Assembly (NCBI RefSeq): GCF_016650635.1 | Contig: NZ_JAEKFI010000004.1 | Coordinates: 2,092,501-2,156,500 of the forward strand | DNA from: Pseudomonas sp. TH43 | Lineage (GTDB): Bacteria > Pseudomonadota > Gammaproteobacteria > Pseudomonadales > Pseudomonadaceae | Reading direction: 5' to 3' | Length of the DNA: 64,000 nucleotides | Shown here: in pieces, positions 17,694-25,536 of the stretch | Layout of the letters: the number at the start of each line of letters is the position of its first letter | Numbering within the stretch: position 1 is the first letter of the stretch | Notes under the pieces: generated by a model | Seen by the model: the letters and a program-made list of their open reading frames with translations, nothing else | Told to the model about the DNA's origin: nothing | Databases searched by the model: none | Program-made: the position numbers and the translations under genes

Positions 17694-17941
17694 CTGCGGC
17701 GTCTTTCAGAACGTCTTCGCGAGCAGGCTCGCTCCCACAGTCGACCGAGTTGTCCAGGCGAACGGTCCAATGTGGGAGATGCTGCGCCGGCAGAGTTCTT
17801 TGATGCGCCGAAGGATCCACGCGCCCAAGCTTTCCTGCGTCAGGTTTTGTAACTGCGGCGTCTTTCAGAACGTCTTCGCGAGCAGGCTCGCTCCCACAGT
17901 CGACCGAGTTGTCCAGGCGGACACGGTCCAATGTGGGAGCG
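17626..17941. repeat. Tandem duplication (~159 bp) of the ABC ATPase 3' end plus REP
   Basis: 17626-17780 and 17785-17941 are near identical. Each holds the last 22-23 codons of the ATPase gene, its TAA, the spacer CTGCGGCGTCTTTCAGAACG and a REP half. The first copy ends abruptly inside the second REP half (AATGTGGGAG then ATGCTGCG), whereas the second continues into the full half (GGGAGCGAGCCTGCTCGCGA). They differ by a 2-base indel (GCGAACGG versus GCGGACACGG). The second copy of the coding segment is a start-less fragment, not a gene. Confidence 0.9.
17785..17852 (+). pseudogene. Duplicated C-terminal fragment of the ABC ATPase gene
   Basis: Encodes the final ~22 residues (AEFFDAPKDPRAQAFLRQVL and flanks) and stop of the upstream ATPase. 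It has no start or ribosome site and arose by the tandem duplication at 17626-17941. Confidence 0.8.
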
Positions 17942-17999
17942 AGCCTGCTCGCGAATCGCATCACCTCGGTCCACAGCGAACCGAGGTGGATGAATCACC

Positions 18000-19916
18000 T
18001 CAAACCTTGAAGCGACCCACCAGCATCTGCAGATGCGTCCCCAACCGCGCCAGCTCAACGCTCGACGCCGCGGTCTCTTCACTCGCCGCCGACGTCTGAT
18101 CCGACACATCGCGCACATTCAACACGCTACGGTTGATCTCTTCAGCCACCGCGCTCTGCTGTTCAGCTGCTGCCGCAATCTGCTGGTTCATCGCCTGAAT
18201 CGCCGACACCGTGCGGGTGATGCTTTCCAGCGAACCGCCGGCGCGACGGGTCAGCTCAACGCTGCTGTCGGTCAGGGTGCGGCTGTTGTCCATGATCGTT
18301 GCGACTTGCTGAGTACCGTTTTGCAGGCCGACAATCAGTTCTTCGATCTCTTCGGTGGACTTCTGCGTGCGCTGGGCGAGGCTGCGTACTTCGTCGGCGA
18401 CTACGGCAAAACCACGTCCGGCTTCACCGGCACGCGCCGCTTCAATCGCCGCGTTGAGGGCCAGCAGGTTGGTTTGCTGGGCCACGGATTTGATCACGTC
18501 GAGGACGCTGCCGATCTTGTCGCTTTCGCGTTTCAGTTCGCCCATGGCTTCGGTGGAGTGACCCACTTCAACCGCCAGACGCTCGATCTGCGCGATGGCT
18601 TCGCCGACCACTTTGTCGCCTTCGCGGGCCTGCTGGTCAGCGGCCACGGCGGCTTCCGAAGCTTCCTCGGCGTTGCGCGCGACTTCCTGCACGGTCGCGG
18701 CCATTTCGTTCATGGCAGTGGCGACCTGGTCGGTCTCGATCTTCTGATTGTTGACCCCGGCGCTGGTCTGCTCGGTCACGGCCGACAGCTCTTCAGCGGC
18801 GCTGGCGATCTGCGTAACGCCGTCGCTGATCCCGCCGATCAGCTCGCGCAGACCTTGGGTCATGCTCTGCATCGAGCGTTGCAACTGGCCGAGTTCGTCG
18901 CGGCGCAGGGAGACCAGGTTGTGAGTCAGGTCGCCGGCCGCCACGCGTTCAGCGACTTGCAGGGTCTGGTTCAGTGGAATGATGATCTGACGGGTGATCG
19001 CCCAAGCCGCCAGAAGGCCAAAAGCTACGGCCAGCAGCGTGGCGATCATCAGCATGTTCTTGGCGTGGGCGGCATCGGTGTCGCGCACGACGGTTTGCGA
19101 TTCGGTGAGTTTCTTGCTGACGTCGAGCAGGATCTCGCCCTGAGTCGACATGCTTGCCTGAGCCTTGGCAGTGTTGACTTGAGAGTCGCGGAATTGGCTG
19201 ACCGCCGCACGATAAGCTTTGATCGAATCAGCGGCCTGTTGCAGGTTGGCGATGTGCTGCTCCGGCAGTTTCGATGGCAGGCTTTCGAGGTTTTTCAGCG
19301 CATTGTCGATCGCGTCCAGCGCTGGCTGTTCGGCGTCGGCCTTGCCGCTGTAGGTGTAGCCGCGAACCTGGTAGCGCGCCTGTTGCAGCAGTTTGCTCAG
19401 CTCGATGACGCTATTGAATTGCGCGACGCTATCGCCCTGCAGCACGGATTTTTCAACTTCGGACACCTTGGCCACAGCGTTGTCGGCACTGGCGCCAAGT
19501 TTGCTGCGAGCGTCTTCGCGCTGCACGGTGGCCTGGGTCATGTCAGCGAAGGCGCGTTTGTACTCGGCGACGGCGGCCAGTTGCTGATCGACCATGGCTG
19601 CGTCGGACGGTTGCTCGATCAGGCTGCGGGCGGTTTGCAGGCCACTGTCGAGTTTGCTCAGCAGTTCGTTGACCGCGCCCGGGCCTTGTTCGCCACGGCG
19701 TGCTTCATAGTCCAGGCGCGCGAGGCGCAGGTCCTTGGTCAGCTCGTTGAGGCTGGAAATGAACCCAAGCTTGTCACCACGGCTGATGATGCCGCTCATG
19801 CCGGACCAGCCGGTGAAGGTGATCAACAGCGTCAGCAACAGCACCAGGCCGAAACCAATACCCAGCTTGCGTTTGACGCTGACGTTCCCAAGATTCTCGG
19901 CTAACCAACGGTACAT
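18000..19916 (-). CDS. Methyl-accepting chemotaxis protein with a bimodular helical ligand domain (McpK-like)
   Basis: Chemoreceptor of 638 residues. TM1 is about residues 17-38. The periplasmic all-helical ligand domain of ~245 residues is the size of an HBM (helical bimodular) domain rather than a four-helix bundle. TM2 is about 287-308 (MLMIATLLAVAFGLLAAWAI), then HAMP, then the signalling domain with the conserved tip AARAGEAGRGFAVVADEVR. It ends LVGRFKV with no CheR-tethering pentapeptide. By domain type and gene order it matches PA5072 (McpK) of P. aeruginosa, reported to bind 2-oxoglutarate; the ligand here is inferred. It is convergent with the amino-acid transporter. Confidence 0.87.
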   Translation of the reverse strand: MYRWLAENLGNVSVKRKLGIGFGLVLLLTLLITFTGWSGMSGIISRGDKLGFISSLNELTKDLRLARLDYEARRGEQGPGAVNELLSKLDSGLQTARSLIEQPSDAAMVDQQLAAVAEYKRAFADMTQATVQREDARSKLGASADNAVAKVSEVEKSVLQGDSVAQFNSVIELSKLLQQARYQVRGYTYSGKADAEQPALDAIDNALKNLESLPSKLPEQHIANLQQAADSIKAYRAAVSQFRDSQVNTAKAQASMSTQGEILLDVSKKLTESQTVVRDTDAAHAKNMLMIATLLAVAFGLLAAWAITRQIIIPLNQTLQVAERVAAGDLTHNLVSLRRDELGQLQRSMQSMTQGLRELIGGISDGVTQIASAAEELSAVTEQTSAGVNNQKIETDQVATAMNEMAATVQEVARNAEEASEAAVAADQQAREGDKVVGEAIAQIERLAVEVGHSTEAMGELKRESDKIGSVLDVIKSVAQQTNLLALNAAIEAARAGEAGRGFAVVADEVRSLAQRTQKSTEEIEELIVGLQNGTQQVATIMDNSRTLTDSSVELTRRAGGSLESITRTVSAIQAMNQQIAAAAEQQSAVAEEINRSVLNVRDVSDQTSAASEETAASSVELARLGTHLQMLVGRFKV

Positions 19917-20011
19917 GCGACGACTCCCCGACCACTAATTGGACTTATGGGGACTGTATCGGCTGAGTGATGGCAATCTGTAACACCATTTGTCCGGCAG
20001 TCCTGAGGCTC

Positions 20012-20083
20012 GCTGGAATGCTGGACTGCTGGACTGCTGGACTGCTGGAACGCTGGAACGCTGGAATGCCGGAACGCTGGACT
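20012..20083. repeat. 8-bp tandem repeat, nine copies
   Basis: Nine uninterrupted copies of GCTGGAMY (GCTGGACT, GCTGGAAC, GCTGGAAT, one GCCGGAAC) lie upstream of the chemoreceptor start and abut a REP. A candidate variable-number locus. Confidence 0.9.
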
Positions 20084-20168
20084 GTAGGAGCTGCCGCAGG
20101 CTGCGATCTTTTGATCTTGCTTTAACAAGACAACATCAAGAGATCGCAGCCTGCGGCAGCTCCTACAG
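20083..20168. repeat. REP palindrome pair, family D
   Basis: TGTAGGAGCTGCCGCAGGCT and its perfect inverted copy flank a ~35-bp loop, downstream of rsmE. A separate sequence family from the GAGCCTGCTCGC type. Confidence 0.9.
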
Positions 20169-20184
20169 GGGATCGGTGTGACGC

Positions 20185-20892
20185 TTAGAACAGGCGGGCG
20201 AGGAGGGCGGTGACGGCGGTTTCGACGCGCAGGATGCGCTCGCCCAGTTGCACCGGTTGCAGGCCGGATTTGGCCAGCAGGTCGATTTCGTAAGGGATCC
20301 AGCCGCCTTCGGGGCCGATGGCCAATGTGACCGGTTCGCTGAGCGCGCGCGGGCACGGCGGATAGTTGCCGGGATGGCCGACCAGGCCGAGGGTACCTTC
20401 GGTAATCGCCGGCAGGCGGTCTTCAACAAAAGGCTTGAAGCGCTTCTCGATGATGATTTCTGGCAGCACGGTATCGCGTGCCTGTTCAAGACCGAGGATC
20501 AAATTTGCGCGAATCGCTTCCGGTTCAAGAAATGGCGTCTGCCAGAAACTCTTCTCGACTCGGTAGCTGTTGACCAGAATCACCTTGGACACGCCCATGG
20601 TTGCCACGGTCTGAAACACCCGGCGGAGCATTTTCGGGCGGGGCAGGGCCAACACGAGAGTAAGCGGCAATTTCGCCGGTGGCGGCTGATCGAGGGTGAC
20701 GCGCAATTCAGCCTCACCTGCCTCCAGCCGCAGCAACTCCGCCGAGCCCATCAAACCATCGATACGCCCCACACGCAGGCTGTCACCGACTTCCGAACGG
20801 TGGACTTCCTGCATGTGCGTCAGGCGACGATCACGCAGCACCACGCGGTCGGCCGCAATGAAATCGGCCTCTTCGAGCAACAGCAGGTTCAT
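20185..20892 (-). CDS. rsmE: 16S rRNA (uracil(1498)-N(3))-methyltransferase
   Basis: SPOUT-class enzyme of 235 residues that methylates U1498 in the decoding region of 16S rRNA using S-adenosylmethionine. It has an N-terminal PUA-like domain (about 1-70), then the knotted methyltransferase domain with ALPRPKMLRRVFQ and the cofactor loop AIGPEGGW near residue 190. The C-terminal LGERILRVETA motif is diagnostic. The start overlaps the end of tatC by 4 bp, so it is the last gene of the tat run. Confidence 0.95.
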   Translation of the reverse strand: MNLLLLEEADFIAADRVVLRDRRLTHMQEVHRSEVGDSLRVGRIDGLMGSAELLRLEAGEAELRVTLDQPPPAKLPLTLVLALPRPKMLRRVFQTVATMGVSKVILVNSYRVEKSFWQTPFLEPEAIRANLILGLEQARDTVLPEIIIEKRFKPFVEDRLPAITEGTLGLVGHPGNYPPCPRALSEPVTLAIGPEGGWIPYEIDLLAKSGLQPVQLGERILRVETAVTALLARLF

Positions 20893-21680
20893 GCCTGGGT
20901 CGCTGGCGGCTGGTCGTTGTGATCGTCGGCCGGGGTTTCGTCCGGGCGTTCGCGCTTGCTGATCAGGCCACCGAACAGAATGCCGATTTCAAACAGCATC
21001 CACATCGGCACGGCCAACAGGGTTTGCGAGAAGATGTCCGGCGGCGTCAGGATCATGCCGACCACGAAGCAGCCGATGATCACGTACGGACGGATTTTCT
21101 TCAGGTATTTGACGTCGACTACGCCGATCCACACCAGCAGGACCACGGCCACCGGGATTTCAAACGCCACGCCGAAAGCGAAGAACAGCGTCATGACGAA
21201 ATCGAGGTAGCTGGCGATGTCGGTCATCATTTCCACGCCGGCCGGGGTGGCGGCGGCGAAGAACTTGAAGATCAGCGGGAACACGAAGTAATAGGCGAAC
21301 GCCATGCCGGTGTAGAACAGCAGGATGCTGGAGACCAGCAGCGGCACAGCGATGCGCTTCTCGTGCTTGTACAGGCCCGGCGCGATAAAGCCCCAGATCT
21401 GATGCAGGATCACCGGAATCGCCAGAAACAGCGAAACCATCATCGTCAGTTTCAGCGGCGTCAGGAACGGCGACGACACATCGGTGGCGATCATCGTTGC
21501 GCCGACCGGCAGGTACTGGCGCAGCGGCGTCGAGACGAAGGTGTAGATCTGCTGGGTGAAGGCGAACAGCCCGGCGAAGATGATGAAGATCGCCGCCACG
21601 CAACGCAGCAGACGGGTGCGCAACTCGGTGAGGTGCGAAACCAGCGGCATGTGCTGGTCGTTTTCGGGGAGATCGCTCAT
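20889..21680 (-). CDS. tatC: Sec-independent protein translocase TatC
   Basis: Six-span inner-membrane protein of 263 residues that recognises twin-arginine signal peptides. The N-terminus MPLVSHLTELRTRLLR carries the essential HLxELRxRL motif. Spans are visible at about 30-50, 75-100, 120-145, 165-185, 200-215 and 220-240. The tail is cytoplasmic and charged. It overlaps tatB by 4 bp and rsmE by 4 bp. Confidence 0.97.
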   Translation of the reverse strand: MSDLPENDQHMPLVSHLTELRTRLLRCVAAIFIIFAGLFAFTQQIYTFVSTPLRQYLPVGATMIATDVSSPFLTPLKLTMMVSLFLAIPVILHQIWGFIAPGLYKHEKRIAVPLLVSSILLFYTGMAFAYYFVFPLIFKFFAAATPAGVEMMTDIASYLDFVMTLFFAFGVAFEIPVAVVLLVWIGVVDVKYLKKIRPYVIIGCFVVGMILTPPDIFSQTLLAVPMWMLFEIGILFGGLISKRERPDETPADDHNDQPPATQA

Positions 21681-22147
21681 GGGGCTCGCGGCGGCAATGT
21701 GGTGTCGTGAGGCGCTGGTGTGATCGGCGCGGCGGTTTGAGCTACGTGTTCAACCGAAGTTTCTGCGGCAACGGGCGCCGGTTCTGTCGGCGCTACAACG
21801 GCAGCAGGTGCTGTTATTGGAGCAGGTGCAGCAGGCGCGGTTGGCGCATGAATCGTCTGCTGTCCGACATGCTCAACTTCAACCGGCGTCGGCTCTTGCT
21901 GAACCGGCTGGAAGATCTTCCGCGCCTCTTGCTCCAGCGACAGAATGTGCTCGTTGTGCAGTTGCCGACGAATCTCGTCGGCACCGATTTCACGTTCAAC
22001 TTCCTGTTTGATCGCGTTGAAGCTGCGCTTCAGCCGGCCGACCCACAGGCCAGCGGTGCGTGCAGCGCCCGGCAGACGCTCGGGGCCCAGCACCAGCAGT
22101 GCAACGAGGCCGACGAGCAGCAGTTCAGAGAAGCTGATACCAAACAT
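21677..22147 (-). CDS. tatB: Sec-independent protein translocase TatB
   Basis: Single-span receptor partner of TatC, 156 residues. It starts MFGISFSELLLVGLVALLVL with the conserved LGPERLP hinge and an amphipathic helix to about residue 60. The C-terminal half is a Pro/Ala-rich variable tail. It follows tatA by 10 bp. Confidence 0.96.
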   Translation of the reverse strand: MFGISFSELLLVGLVALLVLGPERLPGAARTAGLWVGRLKRSFNAIKQEVEREIGADEIRRQLHNEHILSLEQEARKIFQPVQQEPTPVEVEHVGQQTIHAPTAPAAPAPITAPAAVVAPTEPAPVAAETSVEHVAQTAAPITPAPHDTTLPPRAP

Positions 22148-22157
22148 TAGTCAGTGC

Positions 22158-22439
22158 TCACACGTCTTTGCGGATCGGCTCTTCGACTTTCTGCGCCTGC
22201 ACGTCAATGGTGTGCGGCGGATTGGCCTGAGCGGTGGCTTGCGGCTGAACCGGTGGCACCGGTTGCGCAGGCGTGACGGTTGGATCGGCGGCAGGTTTCT
22301 CGTCGTCGTTCATGGCCTTGCGGAAGCCCTTGATCGACTCGCCAACGTCGGTGCCGAGGTTTTTCAGTTTCTTGGTGCCGAACACCAGCACCACGACTAC
22401 CAGAATGACGATCCAGTGTTTCCAGTCAAAAATGCCCAT
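22158..22439 (-). CDS. tatA: Sec-independent protein translocase TatA
   Basis: Pore-forming Tat subunit of 93 residues. N-terminal MGIFDWKHWIVILVVVVLVF span, FGTKKLKNLG hinge, amphipathic helix, then a Pro/Gln-rich tail. The start at 22439 is chosen because the mature family begins with a short Met-Gly segment directly before the span and the AGAGAGGAAC ribosome site lies just upstream; an in-frame upstream ATG would run into hisE. Confidence 0.96.
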   Translation of the reverse strand: MGIFDWKHWIVILVVVVLVFGTKKLKNLGTDVGESIKGFRKAMNDDEKPAADPTVTPAQPVPPVQPQATAQANPPHTIDVQAQKVEEPIRKDV

Positions 22440-22464
22440 GTTGCTGTTCCTCTCTAAAAGTTGT

Positions 22465-22797
22465 TCAGGCGGACGGACGCGAGGCTTTCTCGACGTGTCC
22501 GGACAGACCGAAGCGACGATCCAGTTCATCGAGCACAGCCTGCGGATGCTGCCCCAGTTGGGCGAGCATGACCATGCTGTGGAACCACAGGTCGGCGGTC
22601 TCGTAGATCACGTCGCTGCAGTCACCGCTGATGGCGGCGTCCTTGGCGGCAATAATGGTTTCGACCGACTCTTCGCCGACTTTCTCCAGAATCTTGTTCA
22701 AGCCCTTGTGATACAGACTAGCTACATATGAGCTGTCGGCAGCAGCGCCCTTGCGCTCTTCAAGCACCTGAGCGAGGCGGGTCAGGGTGTCACTCAT
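22465..22797 (-). CDS. hisE: Phosphoribosyl-ATP pyrophosphatase
   Basis: Second step of histidine synthesis: hydrolysis of phosphoribosyl-ATP to phosphoribosyl-AMP and PPi. It has 110 residues, an all-alpha MazG-like fold with the metal-binding EESVETIIAAKD and CSDVIYETADLWFH motifs. It overlaps hisI by 8 bp. In enterics hisI and hisE are one fused gene; here they are separate, and away from the main his genes. Confidence 0.96.
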   Translation of the reverse strand: MSDTLTRLAQVLEERKGAAADSSYVASLYHKGLNKILEKVGEESVETIIAAKDAAISGDCSDVIYETADLWFHSMVMLAQLGQHPQAVLDELDRRFGLSGHVEKASRPSA

Positions 22798-23191
22798 GTT
22801 TGTGTCCTGCGGAATAGATAGCGTGCGGGTCTTTCAGAACCGGGTCGACGGTTTTCCAGTCGCCGTTTTCGAAGACACGGTAAAAGCAGCTTTGACGGCC
22901 GGTATGGCAAGCGATGTCGCCGATCTGTTCAACCATCAGGATGATCACGTCGGCGTCACAGTCCAGACGCATCTCATGCAAGGTCTGCACATGGCCGGAC
23001 TCTTCGCCCTTGCGCCACAGCTTGCCACGGGAACGTGACCAGTAGATTGCACGGTTTTCCGCGGCGGTCAGTTCGAGCGCTTCGCGGTTCATCCAGGCCA
23101 TCATCAATACACGTCCGGTCTTGTGATCCTGGGCAATCGCCGGCACCAGGCCATCAGCGTCCCATTTGATCTCGTCCAGCCAGTTTTTCAT
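22790..23191 (-). CDS. hisI: Phosphoribosyl-AMP cyclohydrolase
   Basis: Third step of histidine synthesis, opening the adenine ring of phosphoribosyl-AMP. It has 133 residues. The zinc and magnesium sites are in CDADVIILMVEQIGDIACHT and the SCFYR cysteine, with the WSRSRGKLWRKGEESGH substrate loop. ATG at 23191 is preferred over the in-frame TTG two codons earlier because GGGAATTGAAG then has normal ribosome-site spacing and homologues start MK(N/D)WLDEI. Confidence 0.95.
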   Translation of the reverse strand: MKNWLDEIKWDADGLVPAIAQDHKTGRVLMMAWMNREALELTAAENRAIYWSRSRGKLWRKGEESGHVQTLHEMRLDCDADVIILMVEQIGDIACHTGRQSCFYRVFENGDWKTVDPVLKDPHAIYSAGHKHE

Positions 23192-23205
23192 CTTCAATTC
23201 CCGAA

Positions 23206-23308
23206 ACGCAGCTAAAAGCTTTGAGCTTCAATCTGCAAGTAAAAGCAGGTTGCGGTGTTCCTGTAACGGCAGGCTTGCAGCTCGCAGCTTATAACTTGCA
23301 GCTGATTC
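23206..23308. repeat. Inverted repeat element between hisI and ubiB
   Basis: AGCTAAAAGCTTTGAGCTTC and, ~60 bp on, CTTGCAGCTCGCAGCTTATA form imperfect inverted copies rich in AGCT/GCAG words. It fills the 120-bp gap. Resembles other Pseudomonas intergenic palindromes, but is more degenerate. Confidence 0.55.
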
Positions 23309-23311
23309 CTG

Positions 23312-24916
23312 CTATCGGCGAACGACCAGATACAAGCCGACTGCCACCATGATTCCGGCCGGCCAATGCCCCAATTCGTGCAATGGGCCACCGATGGCGA
23401 GGATCACCCCGCCGGCCAGATGCGCGCAACCGAGCAGGCGCAGGAACCAGTCGTCCTTGCGTTTGTGCCACGGTGGCGGCGGATCGTAGGCATGCGGCTG
23501 GGACATGCGTTCGAGCAGGTCACGCGCCATGTTGGCCAGGTGCGGCAGCTGTTCGAACTGGCTCTGCACGTTGCCGAGCAAGGCTTTCGGGCTGACGCGT
23601 TCGCGCATCCAGCGTTCGAGGAACGGCTGCGCGGTGTTCCACAGATCCAGATCCGGGTACAACTGGCGGCCGAGGCCTTCGATGTTCAGCAGGGTTTTTT
23701 GCAGCAGCACCAGCTGCGGCTGGACTTCCATGTTGAAGCGTCGTGCGGTCTGGAACAGGCGCATCAGCACCTGGCCAAATGAAATATCTTTTAACGGTTT
23801 TTCGAAGATCGGCTCGCACACGGTACGGATCGCCGCTTCGAACTCGTTGAGCTTGGTTTCTGCCGGCACCCAGCCCGAATCGATGTGCAATTGCGCCACG
23901 CGGCGGTAGTCACGCTTGAAGAACGCGAACAGGTTGCGCGCCAGATAATCCTGGTCTTCCGGGGTCAGGCTGCCGACGATACCGCAGTCGATCGCGATGT
24001 ACTGCGGGCTCCACGGGTTGACGGTGCTGACGAAGATGTTGCCCGGGTGCATGTCGGCGTGGAAGAAGCTGTCGCGGAACACCTGGGTGAAGAAGATCTC
24101 CACGCCGCGCTCGGCGAGCATTTTCATGTCGGTGCGCTGGTCGGCGAGGGTCGCCAGATCGGTGACCTGAATGCCGTAGATGCGCTCCATCACCAGTACT
24201 TTCGGCCGGCACCAGTCCCAATAGACCTGCGGCACATAAAGCAGCGGCGAACCTTCGAAATTGCGCTTCAACTGGCTGGCGTTGGCCGCTTCGCGCAGCA
24301 GATCGAGTTCGTCGTAAATGGTTTTTTCGTAATCCTGCACCACGTCCACCGGGTGCAGCAGACGTGCGTCGGCCGAAAGTTTTTCAGCGGCGCGGGCGAG
24401 GATGAACAGCCACGCCAGATCCTGCGCGATGATCGGTTTCAGGCCCGGGCGGATGACCTTGACCACCACCTCTTCACCGGTTTTCAGCTGCGCGGCATGC
24501 ACCTGCGCCACCGACGCCGAGGCCAGCGGTTCGACGTCGAAACGGCTGAACACGTCGCTGATCTTCTTGCCCAGCTGTTCTTCGATCAGCTTGATCGACA
24601 GCTGCGAATCGAACGGCGGCACGCGATCCTGCAAGCGCATCAGCTCATCGGCGATGTCTTCCGGCAGCAAATCACGGCGGGTCGAAAGAATCTGCCCGAA
24701 CTTGATGAAAATCGGCCCCAGATCCTGCAGCGCCAGGCGCAGGCGCGCGCCACGACTCAGCTCCAGCGATTTACGCGGGAACCAGCGCCACGGCAGCACA
24801 TAGCGCAACGCCAGGAGAAACCAGGGCAGCGGCAGATCGAACAGCAGGTCATCGAGACGGTAGCGGATCACGACGCGCTGGATGCGCAACAGACGGCGGA
24901 CGGCAAGCAGCTTCAT
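23312..24916 (-). CDS. ubiB: Ubiquinone biosynthesis kinase-like protein UbiB
   Basis: Atypical ABC1/ADCK-family ATPase of 534 residues, needed for the ring-hydroxylation stage of ubiquinone synthesis at the inner membrane. The family KxGQ motif is in IFIKFGQILSTRRDLLP (about residue 75). Ala-rich nucleotide loop ASASVAQVHAA, catalytic-loop-like FFHADMHPGN, metal site IDCGIVGSL. Two hydrophobic segments close the protein (about 495-530). It overlaps ubiJ by 4 bp. Confidence 0.96.
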   Translation of the reverse strand: MKLLAVRRLLRIQRVVIRYRLDDLLFDLPLPWFLLALRYVLPWRWFPRKSLELSRGARLRLALQDLGPIFIKFGQILSTRRDLLPEDIADELMRLQDRVPPFDSQLSIKLIEEQLGKKISDVFSRFDVEPLASASVAQVHAAQLKTGEEVVVKVIRPGLKPIIAQDLAWLFILARAAEKLSADARLLHPVDVVQDYEKTIYDELDLLREAANASQLKRNFEGSPLLYVPQVYWDWCRPKVLVMERIYGIQVTDLATLADQRTDMKMLAERGVEIFFTQVFRDSFFHADMHPGNIFVSTVNPWSPQYIAIDCGIVGSLTPEDQDYLARNLFAFFKRDYRRVAQLHIDSGWVPAETKLNEFEAAIRTVCEPIFEKPLKDISFGQVLMRLFQTARRFNMEVQPQLVLLQKTLLNIEGLGRQLYPDLDLWNTAQPFLERWMRERVSPKALLGNVQSQFEQLPHLANMARDLLERMSQPHAYDPPPPWHKRKDDWFLRLLGCAHLAGGVILAIGGPLHELGHWPAGIMVAVGLYLVVRR

Positions 24917-25536
24917 GCGTTATCGCTTGGGTCGAGGGATCGGGAAAGGCGCTCGAAACGCGCCTCGAGACGTTCCAGATCAAGTTTGATCCGGTCCAGT
25001 TCACTGAATCGCGCTTCGGCTTCGCGCTGCCCGACGAGGGTGCGCGATTCTTCGGCGAGGTATTCGGCGAGGTTCTGGTTGAGGCTGGCAAATCCTTGTT
25101 GATACCAGCGCGCACGGCTGCGCAGATGGCCGCCGACCAGTTGCGTGGCCACCGGGCCGAGCCAGCGCGAGAGTTCGTACTCCCAGTCCAGCTCAAGATC
25201 CTGCAGCACGCCGGCCAGATCCAGCAGCACGCCGCTGTCGCCATCGAGCTCGACTTCCGGGGCGTGCAACACCGCGGTCTTGTCTTTGCTCATGGCCAGT
25301 TTGATCAGGCTCGAAGCCGGGGCGCGCAAGGTGCAGTCGACACCGGTTTCCCAATGGGACGCCAGCATCAAGCCTTCGTCGCTCGGCAAGATGAACAGTT
25401 GCAGCGCCGGGCTGCGGCAGTCGACGGCAATCACTTTGCCGGTCAAATGCGCGAGCCGCGGCAGCGCCGTGCTGTCGAGACGCAGCACCCGGTTGAGGCC
25501 GAGTTCGACGCTGGCGAGCAGCCCGGTGAGCAGCAT
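24913..25536 (-). CDS. ubiJ: Ubiquinone biosynthesis accessory factor UbiJ (SCP2 domain)
   Basis: Lipid-binding assembly factor of the cytosolic Ubi complex, 207 residues. The N-terminal ~120 residues form an SCP2-like sterol-carrier domain with alternating hydrophobics. The C-terminus is a charged coiled coil (about 165-205). The gene sits between ubiE and ubiB, overlapping ubiE by 1 bp and ubiB by 4 bp. Confidence 0.93.
   Translation of the reverse strand: MLLTGLLASVELGLNRVLRLDSTALPRLAHLTGKVIAVDCRSPALQLFILPSDEGLMLASHWETGVDCTLRAPASSLIKLAMSKDKTAVLHAPEVELDGDSGVLLDLAGVLQDLELDWEYELSRWLGPVATQLVGGHLRSRARWYQQGFASLNQNLAEYLAEESRTLVGQREAEARFSELDRIKLDLERLEARFERLSRSLDPSDNA

Noticed and set aside
20012..20083. 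CRISPR or coding repeat
   Set aside because: 8-bp uninterrupted tandem units with no spacers and no reading frame of note.
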